The notes under the pieces are model-generated. The model saw only the letters and a list, made by a program, of their open reading frames with translations, made no database searches and was not told where the DNA came from. A DNA stretch of 13,819 nt, taken from positions 1 through 13,819 of the forward strand of contig CAYYYI010000066.1 in assembly GCA_964475735.1 (NCBI GenBank), read 5' to 3'. Source of the stretch: UCB2 sp964475735 (GTDB lineage Bacteria > Chloroflexota > Dehalococcoidia > Tepidiformales > Tepidiformaceae). Below are positions 1 to 5,123 of this stretch, in pieces. The position numbers were made by a program, and so were the translations under genes. Every line of letters starts with the position of its first letter. The first letter of the stretch is position 1.

Positions 1-205
1 TTGCGGCGTCGTATCGTTCATCGGCCGCGGCCTGGGCGAACCGTACCAGTTCTCCTCCGGTTGGTTCGTGCCAACGCTGGGCGCCCTCCGGGAATATGAG
101 CCAGCGCTGGCGACCGTGGTCATAGCGCAGCCCTTCGCCGAACAGGTGGGCGATTAGCTCGGCGTTGCCGGAGTCGGTCCGTTCGAATCGCCGCGGGAGT
201 GTCAC
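1..205 (-). CDS. N-terminal part of P4/D5-type phage or plasmid primase-helicase (runs off left edge)
   Basis: The 68 visible residues begin MTLPRRFERTDSGNAELIAH and continue through LRYDHGRQRWLIF. This T/S-D-x-G-NAE start followed by LRY-(D/H)H-x-(G/R)-x-W is the usual N-terminal signature of phage and plasmid P4-alpha/D5-type primase-helicases, which unwind and prime replication of mobile elements. The catalytic and AAA+ domains would lie off the left edge, so activity cannot be judged. I chose the GTG at 205-203: a strong AGGGGG ribosome binding site sits 6-8 bases upstream, and the GTG overlaps the stop of the preceding gene (GTGA), which implies translational coupling. It is last in a minus-strand set with the two small genes and the excisionase. 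Family assignment is recognition of the N-terminus only. Confidence 0.72.
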   Translation of the reverse strand, partial: MTLPRRFERTDSGNAELIAHLFGEGLRYDHGRQRWLIFPEGAQRWHEPTGGELVRFAQAAADERYDAA

Positions 206-609
206 CGGCGACCCCCTGCAGCAAGCTGGCGCGGTGGAAGCGCACGGCGCGAAGGCTCCCCGGTTGGAGCGCACTCGTGGAGGGACATTCCCGGCCAGTC
301 CAACTTGCTGCCGTCGACGAATGTCAGTACCGGCCCGCCCAGGCAACGGGCGCACGGTCCCCAGCGGGCCGTTGATGCGTAGCGCTCGGCGTAGCGCCTC
401 TCCTCTTCGAGCGCCTCTTCGTCCACGCCTTCGATGCCTGCGTAGGTGGCGCCCCGTCGCGGCCGTTCGGCGTTCACCAAGGCCAAGAGTGCCGATCGGT
501 AATACGGTTCACCGCGAAGCCACGCGACGATAGCGATGTCTTCGAGCAGCGCCTCGCGGTCCCGGTCAACCGCGGCGTTTATGGCGCCACCGCCACACAG
601 GACGGGCAC
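202..609 (-). CDS. Small unknown element protein with a CxxC...HxC cluster
   Basis: About 135 residues, no recognised family. The first two thirds are acidic and helical-looking with runs of Glu, Ala and Arg. Near residues 86-113 is C-A-R-C followed 21 residues later by H-E-C, a possible zinc-binding arrangement. The C-terminal 20 residues are Pro/Arg-rich. The stop TGA overlaps the GTG of the primase-like gene, so the two are probably translated together. The start is uncertain: GTG at 609 has GGAGAG just upstream but with short spacing, while GTGs at 654 and 660 would add 15-17 residues including another C-A-A-C pair and would overlap the upstream small gene more. It is probably an accessory replication or regulatory protein of the element (inference from position only). 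Confidence 0.55.
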   Translation of the reverse strand: MPVLCGGGAINAAVDRDREALLEDIAIVAWLRGEPYYRSALLALVNAERPRRGATYAGIEGVDEEALEEERRYAERYASTARWGPCARCLGGPVLTFVDGSKLDWPGMSLHECAPTGEPSRRALPPRQLAAGGRR

Positions 610-776
610 CGCCTCTCCAGGCGCTCGCGGAGAGCGACAAGCCGCGCACCGCACTGGCACGCCCCCGGCGCGGCGATCTCGGGATAAAGGGCAAAGGTGA
701 GTTGTCCACCAAGGCCCCGCGCTCGTTGCGGGGGTCTTGGGAAGTGAAGGGGTCGAGCGTTATGATTGCTGTGCAT
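579..776 (-). CDS. Short unknown protein with CxC and CPxC pairs
   Basis: 65 residues. The C-terminal half (residues 25-65) reads as real protein with C40-x-C42, a short Arg/Leu-rich helix, then C57-P-S-C60, a layout typical of a small zinc ribbon. The first 24 residues are rich in Arg, Pro and His and look less natural. Another frame over the same DNA (roughly 790-680) reads more protein-like, so the true N-terminus may start elsewhere or a frameshift may be present. The chosen ATG has a weak GGCGGG upstream. It overlaps the next gene by about 30 bases and lies downstream of the excisionase gene on the same strand. Function unknown. Confidence 0.4.
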   Translation of the reverse strand: MHSNHNARPLHFPRPPQRARGLGGQLTFALYPEIAAPGACQCGARLVALRERLERRCPSCVAVAP

Positions 777-805
777 GGTGTTCCCGCCACCGTGCCGCCG
801 CCAAG

Positions 806-827
806 ACGCCCGCCTGCGAGCGGGCGT
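806..827 (-). terminator. GC-rich hairpin after excisionase gene, possible weak terminator
   Basis: Perfect 8-bp stem ACGCCCGC/GCGGGCGT with a 6-base loop, extendable by 3 bp past a one-base bulge. It begins 16 bases after the excisionase stop. On the minus strand it is followed only by CTTGG, so it lacks a proper T-tract and may be an attenuator or processing hairpin instead. Confidence 0.35.
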
Positions 828-842
828 TGGCATTTGCGGCAG

Positions 843-1043
843 CTACGCGGATGCCCCCGCCTGCTCTTCGACCCACTTGCGCAGTCCCTCGATGGGCACA
901 AGTCGCCTGGCCCCAAGCTTGAAGCTGGGAACAATTCCCGCCATCACCAACGGATAGAGGTGTGCGCGGTTGATTCCGATGAGTCGCGCCGCTTCATCGA
1001 CGCTTACGGCGAGCCGCTCCACCTCAACGATAGTTGTCGTCAC
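843..1043 (-). CDS. Excisionase-like / MerR-type helix-turn-helix DNA-binding protein
   Basis: 66 residues. The core VSVDEAARLIGINRAHLYPLV followed by GIVPSFKLGARRLVPIEGLRKWVEE matches the excisionase-family winged helix (HTH_17): a helix-turn-helix at about residues 13-33, a short wing, and the R-x-x-(V/I)-x-x-x-x-L segment. Such proteins bind element DNA to steer the integrase toward excision or regulate element genes. The start is GTG at 1043, chosen because GGAGGTG lies 5-7 bases upstream; longer readings start in the intergenic region. It is transcribed away from the unknown gene at 1100 and is probably first gene of the minus-strand set ending in the primase-like gene. Family is confident; a role as recombination directionality factor is inferred from the nearby tyrosine integrase. 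Confidence 0.82.
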   Translation of the reverse strand: MTTTIVEVERLAVSVDEAARLIGINRAHLYPLVMAGIVPSFKLGARRLVPIEGLRKWVEEQAGASA

Positions 1044-1063
1044 GAACCACCTCCACACGGCCA

Positions 1064-1093
1064 TAGACAGCGGCCGTATGGACACGGTAACAT
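1064..1093 (+). promoter_or_regulatory. Putative promoter giving a leaderless mRNA for the 1100 gene
   Basis: TAGACA (1064-1069), 18-base spacer, TAACAT (1088-1093), then 6 bases to the ATG at 1100. No ribosome binding site precedes that ATG, so transcription would start at or next to the start codon. The same TAnnnT-6 bases-start pattern occurs before the Fur-family gene and the formate dehydrogenase beta gene. The interval 1044-1099 is a divergent control region; CCATA (1061-1065) and TATGG (1077-1081) form an inverted repeat that could be an operator. Confidence 0.45.
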
Positions 1094-1099
1094 GGCGAC

Positions 1100-1891
1100 A
1101 TGGTATTGCAGATGCACCAAACAGACACAGACCGGCCAGATCGTGGACACAGCGGACAGATAGGCAGCCGTACCCCACGCGGTGTGGTTGATGCCATGCG
1201 AGCGGCATTCGATGCCGGGCATCGCACTCGGGATGAGTTGTGGGCCGAGGTTCGCAACTCTCGCATAACCGTGGACGGCCAGACCAGGACGGTATCGGAG
1301 TGGGTCAGCCGCAAGACAGCCAACCGCCTTGTCGACAAATGGAACGCGACGTTCGAATCGGCGCCGGTCTCACTCGCCGACTTGTCGCCCGCAATGGCCC
1401 GGTTGCTTCTGGACGTCCTGGCAGACGTCACGGTGGTCACCAAGGGGCTCGTCACGACGCTCACCCGCGCGGAAGCCGAGTGGATCGGACGGGTCCTTAT
1501 CGCCGCCCCGTCGTTGATGGAGCGCCCCGACCAGCCGCGCGACCCGTGGGAAGAGGACTGGCGCCGGTACTTCAATGTTGCCCGAGGCCTCGGATGGGGC
1601 GTCTACGCCATCGCCCGGGAGTACCTTCTGCGCACCAATGATGGCCGGTCCACCGCAGACCTCGATCTGTATCTAGCCTTCGAGCCGTGGCGATCGCCAC
1701 TTCACCGCCTGGCCTACGACTCCGTCGCTCCTGCCGGAACGCAGCCGTTCGGTCTCCGGCGCGGCGGCCCTGTGGTGACGCTGACCGGGGACAAGGACCG
1801 GGATTTGGCAGCAATGAAGCAGCAGCGCGCCGAAGGCGAACGGCTGCTGCGAGAGGAGGGTCCCGATGCCAACACACAGCCTGGCCACTGA
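1100..1891 (+). CDS. Unknown 263-residue protein coupled to the integrase
   Basis: No family recognised. The first 25 residues are polar and probably disordered. Residues about 28-75 (RGVVDAMRAAFDAGHRTRDE onward) look like a helical or winged-helix DNA-binding region with a conserved-looking SRKTANRLVDKW segment. Residues 95-215 are helical with many Trp, Tyr and Leu, and the last 40 are charged. No signal peptide or membrane segment is seen. ATG at 1100 fits a TAnnnT box six bases upstream; in-frame GTGs further in are possible. Its end overlaps the integrase start by 26 bases, so the two are cotranscribed. A regulator or accessory factor for integration is plausible from position, but no function can be assigned. 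Confidence 0.7.
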   Translation: MVLQMHQTDTDRPDRGHSGQIGSRTPRGVVDAMRAAFDAGHRTRDELWAEVRNSRITVDGQTRTVSEWVSRKTANRLVDKWNATFESAPVSLADLSPAMARLLLDVLADVTVVTKGLVTTLTRAEAEWIGRVLIAAPSLMERPDQPRDPWEEDWRRYFNVARGLGWGVYAIAREYLLRTNDGRSTADLDLYLAFEPWRSPLHRLAYDSVAPAGTQPFGLRRGGPVVTLTGDKDRDLAAMKQQRAEGERLLREEGPDANTQPGH

Positions 1892-2861
1892 GAGGCCAAA
1901 CCGCGCACGTAGGACCATCGGCGACGGCGGGCTATATCAGATCGCCGATGGCCGTTGGCGCGCGTCGCTCGACCTCGGCTACCAGAACGGAAAGCGCGTG
2001 CGTAAGGCGTGGACGTGCGACACGCGCGCCGAGGCCGCGGCCAAGTTGAAGGCGGCGGTTCGCCTTCGCGACGAAGGGGTAGCCCAACCCGACGATCGGC
2101 TCACGGTCGGGGCCTTCCTCGCGCGCTGGCTTCGCGACGCGGCCGAACCGACGCTCAAGCCGTCTGCCTTCCTCCAGTATGAGAGAGTCGTCAGGGTCCA
2201 CCTCGTGCCGGCGTTCGGCTCGAAGCCGCTGGCGAAGCTGAGCCCGCTGGACCTCCAGCGTCTCTACCGGGAGAAGCTCGCCGTTGGGATGGCACCCGCC
2301 AGCGTGCTCTACATCCACCGCATTGTTCACCGCGCCCTTGGGCAAGCCGAACGCTGGCGCCTCGTGCCGCGCAGTGTCGCCGACATGGTCGATCCACCGC
2401 GGGTTGCCCGGAGCCAGGTCGGCGCCTTCACCGTCGAGCAGGCCCGGGCGTTCATCGACGCCGTAGCAGGTGATCGCCTCGAAGCCCTCTATCTCGTTGC
2501 GCTGGCGGCCGGGTTGCGGCGCGGGGAGGTGCTCGCGCTCCGGTGGGAGGACATCAACCTCGATGCGGGCTCCCTCGCCGTGCGCCGGTCGCTATCGAAG
2601 ATCAAGGGCGGATGGACTGTCGCCGAACCGAAGACCGCGAGCTCGCGGCGCGTCGTCAAGCTGCCTGCTTTCGCCGTGGAAGCGCTCCGGGTCCACCGGA
2701 CGCGACAGCGCGAAGAGAGGGTCGGGGCGATGATATGGGCCGACCCCGGCCTCGTGTTCACGACCGAGGTAGGCACCACGCTCGACGGCCGCAACGTCCT
2801 GCGCACCTTCAAGACCCATGTCGCCCGGGCGGGCATGGACCCCGGGTCGTTCACCTTCCAC
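1866..2861 (+). CDS. int: Tyrosine recombinase (integrase), 3' end lost in assembly gap
   Basis: 332 residues are visible. Residues 18-75 form an N-terminal AP2-like/arm-binding segment (GDGGLYQIADGRWRASLDLG). Residues 80-165 form the SAM-like core-binding domain (VGAFLARWL, TLKPSAFLQYERVVR). The catalytic domain follows: box I AAGLRRGE with the catalytic Arg near residue 218, then PKTASSRR with the catalytic Lys at 256. Reading stops at H332 of FTFH, which is where the box II H-D-L-R-H motif begins, so the last His/Arg and the nucleophilic Tyr (normally about 60 residues further) are in the gap. GAGGAGGG lies 7 bases before the ATG. Translating across the 100 N gives a false 443-residue product. 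It faces the 3' end of tRNA-Ala, its probable target. Confidence 0.9.
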
Positions 2862-2961
2862 NNNNNNNNNNNNNNNNNNNNNNNNNNNNNNNNNNNNNNN
2901 NNNNNNNNNNNNNNNNNNNNNNNNNNNNNNNNNNNNNNNNNNNNNNNNNNNNNNNNNNNNN
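2862..2961. other. Assembly gap of exactly 100 N
   Basis: A run of exactly 100 undetermined bases, the conventional filler for a scaffold gap of unknown length. It removes the integrase C-terminus and perhaps the element/chromosome junction. An intact integrase would need roughly 180-220 more bases, so the real gap is probably larger than 100. The TAA immediately after the gap (2962-2964) could even be the integrase stop, but the frame cannot be known. Confidence 0.95.
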
Positions 2962-2969
2962 TAAGCGCG

Positions 2970-2996
2970 AAGGCCCCGGTCAGGGGCCTTCTTATT
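2970..2996 (+). terminator. Intrinsic terminator-like hairpin
   Basis: Perfect 8-bp stem AAGGCCCC/GGGGCCTT with loop GGTCA, followed on the plus strand by CTTATT. It would terminate plus-strand transcription coming from the integrase. Read on the minus strand, downstream of the tRNA, the tail is CGCGCTTA, which is less terminator-like. Confidence 0.6.
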
Positions 2997-3019
2997 GTCG
3001 CGTCCAGATTCGAGTTTGT

Positions 3020-3052
3020 TGGTGGAGCTGAGGGGATTCGAACCCCTTACCT
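3020..3052. other. Predicted attachment-site core in the tRNA 3' half
   Basis: The T arm, acceptor 3' strand and CCA of tRNA-Ala adjoin the element. By precedent with tRNA-targeting integrases, the crossover core should be identical to the tRNA 3' end and be repeated at the far end of the element. No second copy lies in this window, so the limits given are approximate and the call is inference. Confidence 0.35.
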
Positions 3053-3095
3053 CAACACTGCCAGTGTTGCGCTCTCCCGATTGAGCTACAGCCCC
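3020..3095 (-). tRNA. tRNA-Ala, anticodon GGC
   Basis: A 76-base cloverleaf with encoded CCA. The acceptor stem GGGGCTG pairs with CAGCTCC (one G-T pair), the D stem is GCTC/GAGC, and the anticodon stem is CAACA/TGTTG with loop CTGGCAG. The T arm is AGGGG-TTCGAAT-CCCCT. Anticodon G34 G35 C36 reads Ala GCC/GCU codons. The 3' end faces the integrase, and tRNA 3' halves are classic attachment sites for tyrosine integrases, so this gene is the probable target of the neighbouring element while remaining complete. Confidence 0.96.
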
Positions 3096-3141
3096 CCGAG
3101 GAACACCCTGATCGTAACAGCGGTCAGGGCCAGCTTCAAAC

Positions 3142-4110
3142 CTACTTCCGCGTCCGCGGGTCCAGCGCGTCCCGAAGCCCGTCTCCGAGGAACGTGAAGC
3201 AGAGCATGAGCGTGGCAACCATGATCGCGGGCCAGATAACAAGCAGGTTGTTCGCCTGGAGATTGTCGTAGCCATAGGTGATAAGCGTGCCGAGGCTGGC
3301 GGCTGGTGACGGAACGCCAAGCCCGATAAAGGCCAACGACGCTTCGGCGAAGATGCGCGTGGGGATGCCGAAGGTGACGGCAACGATGACCGTGCTCAAT
3401 GTGTTGGGGAGCATGTGCACCCGCACGATGCGCCAGCGGCTGGCGCCGATTGCCGTCGCGGCGGTCACGTAGTCGAGTTGCTTGATCGACAGCATCTGGC
3501 CGCGGACGAGCCGGGCGATTGTCACCCAGCCTACGAACGAGATGGCGAGGATCGTAACCAGAAGGTAGCCCGGCAACCCCGGGATTTGCGGGTTGCCGCT
3601 GCCGATGATGGGCCAATCGCGCCCGATCAGTACCTGCCTGAAGAGGATGATGGCCAGGAGGTCAGGGAAGGCGTACGCAAGGTCGGTGATCCTCATCAGG
3701 ATGCCGTCGGACCAGCGTGTGCCCAAGGCCGCGAGGAGGCCGACGGTGATGCCAATGAGGAGGATGATCGCCTCGGCGCCAAGCCCGATCTTGAGAGAGA
3801 AAAGCGTACCGTCGAGAACGCGGGACCACATGTCGCGGCCGAGAGTATCCGTCCCCAGCCAGTACTCGCCGCTGGGCGAGGCGTTGGTATTTTGATACTG
3901 CTGCTCGGCCGGAGAGTGCCTCTGGACGACATCCGACAGTTCAGCGGCGATGGCTACAAGAGTGATGACGAGGAGAATGATGGCGGAAACAAGGGCAAGA
4001 CGATTCCGGACCAGGCGCTGGAAGGCCTGGCCCCACAGCCCGCGCTGCTTCGTGTGAAGCCCCCACTTGGCGAGCTCGAACGGCTGGGCGATGGTTTCCT
4101 CTGAAGCCAT
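3142..4110 (-). CDS. Peptide/nickel-type ABC importer permease, DppC/OppC family
   Basis: 322 residues, normal length for the family. It has the OppC N-terminal region with the first membrane helix at about residues 39-60. The GTDTLGRDMWSRVLDGT segment (about 87-103) precedes the five-helix BPD_transp_1 domain, with the coupling EAA loop DYVTAATAIGASRWRIVRVH and the typical C-terminus DGLRDALDPR. It sits in the inner membrane and pairs with the DppB-like protein to pass oligopeptides or a similar solute. The ATG at 4110 has GGGGGG four bases upstream and lies 9 bases after the DppB stop. No ATP-binding subunits follow: the gene ends 46 bases before tRNA-Ala, so the ATPases must be encoded elsewhere. 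The exact substrate cannot be told. Confidence 0.93.
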   Translation of the reverse strand: MASEETIAQPFELAKWGLHTKQRGLWGQAFQRLVRNRLALVSAIILLVITLVAIAAELSDVVQRHSPAEQQYQNTNASPSGEYWLGTDTLGRDMWSRVLDGTLFSLKIGLGAEAIILLIGITVGLLAALGTRWSDGILMRITDLAYAFPDLLAIILFRQVLIGRDWPIIGSGNPQIPGLPGYLLVTILAISFVGWVTIARLVRGQMLSIKQLDYVTAATAIGASRWRIVRVHMLPNTLSTVIVAVTFGIPTRIFAEASLAFIGLGVPSPAASLGTLITYGYDNLQANNLLVIWPAIMVATLMLCFTFLGDGLRDALDPRTRK

Positions 4111-4119
4111 GCTGCCCCC

Positions 4120-5037
4120 CTAGTACCGGATCCGGGGGTCGACAACGCCGTAGAGCAGGTCGACCACCAGGTTCATGACGGCGATCACAAGGGCGTAGAA
4201 AAGCGTCGTCCCCATGATCACACCGTAGTCTCGAATGAGGACCGCGTTGACAAACGAGTACCCCAGGCCCGGGATCGCGAATGCGCGCTCGATGATGAAA
4301 GAGCCCGTCACCAGCCCGGCCAGGATGGGCCCAAGGACGGTGAGAACGGGGATGAGGGCGTTCTTGAGGGCGTGGCCCATGACTACCCGGTATTCCTTCA
4401 CGCCCTTGGCCCGGGCTGTCCGGATATAGTCCTGGCGGAGCACATCGAGCATGGATGCCCGCGTGATCCGCGCCACGTAGGCGGTGGACAACGTCCCCAA
4501 AGCGACCGTAGGCAGGACCATCTTCTTGTAGTTGAACAGCTCCCACCCCAACACATCGAACCAGTGCAGATTCACCGAGAACACGATCACCAGGATCGGA
4601 GCGAGGACAAAGCTGGGCAGCGCGGCGCCAACCGTGGCGAAGAACACTCCGATGTAGTCGAGCATTCCGTTCTGGTAGAGAGCGGAAACGATCCCGAGTG
4701 ACAACCCGAGCACCACGGCCATGGTGAAAGCGGTAAGGCCGAGCTGGAGCGATATCTTGAAGCGCTCGCCGATGATGTCGCGGACTGGCCGGTCATTGGA
4801 GAAAGAAATGCCGAGATCGAACGTGGCCAGGTTCCCCAGGTATCGGATGTACTGTTCGGGTAGTGACTTGTCGAGGCCATAGCGCTCGTTCAACCGCGCC
4901 CGGGTTGATTCGCTGATCGGCCGGTCGTTGTCAAAAGGCCCGCCTTCTACACCGTGCATCAAGAAGAACGTCACGGTCGCGACCGCCAGGAGGAGCGGGA
5001 TCATCAGGAAGACGCGGCGGACGGTGTAGGCGAGCAT
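4120..5037 (-). CDS. Peptide/nickel-type ABC importer permease, DppB/OppB family
   Basis: 305 residues. The start MLAYTVRRVFLMIPLLLAVA is the standard DppB N-terminal helix. It is followed by a periplasmic segment with R-x-x-L-N-x-x-Y-G-L-D-(K)-(S)-L-P-x-Q-Y and the LGIS motif. The BPD_transp_1 domain carries the EAA loop DYIRTARAKGVKEYRVVMGH, then IIERAFAIPGLGYSFVNAVL and the ending VDLLYGVVDPRIRY. It would form the membrane channel with the DppC-like protein. The ATG at 5037 has no clear ribosome binding site, and a strong hairpin (5063-5093) separates it from the binding-protein gene, so its level is probably lower than that of the lipoprotein. The family is clear; the substrate is not. 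Confidence 0.93.
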   Translation of the reverse strand: MLAYTVRRVFLMIPLLLAVATVTFFLMHGVEGGPFDNDRPISESTRARLNERYGLDKSLPEQYIRYLGNLATFDLGISFSNDRPVRDIIGERFKISLQLGLTAFTMAVVLGLSLGIVSALYQNGMLDYIGVFFATVGAALPSFVLAPILVIVFSVNLHWFDVLGWELFNYKKMVLPTVALGTLSTAYVARITRASMLDVLRQDYIRTARAKGVKEYRVVMGHALKNALIPVLTVLGPILAGLVTGSFIIERAFAIPGLGYSFVNAVLIRDYGVIMGTTLFYALVIAVMNLVVDLLYGVVDPRIRY

Positions 5038-5062
5038 TCAGAGACGAATCCGAATTTTGAAT

Positions 5063-5093
5063 CTGTTGGGGCCCCATTTCGGGGCCCCAACAG
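5063..5093 (-). promoter_or_regulatory. Perfect 13-bp hairpin between binding-protein and permease genes
   Basis: CTGTTGGGGCCCC is followed by the loop ATTTC and its exact complement. In the transcribed (minus) direction the sequence after the stem is ATTCAAAATTC, not a T-tract, so a classical intrinsic terminator is unlikely. Partial termination or 3' protection of the binding-protein mRNA is the usual role of such hairpins in importer operons (inference). Confidence 0.7.
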
Positions 5094-5123
5094 TTGAAGG
5101 TGTTGATGGAGCGGCCTCGAAGG

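Noticed and set aside
1866..3197. A 443-residue integrase reading continuing through the N run
   Set aside because: The gap length is a placeholder, so frame is not kept. The part after the gap translates a hairpin and the tRNA gene, which is not coding.
2592..3383. Minus-strand frame crossing the gap and the tRNA
   Set aside because: It runs through N and the tRNA gene and has no recognisable protein content.
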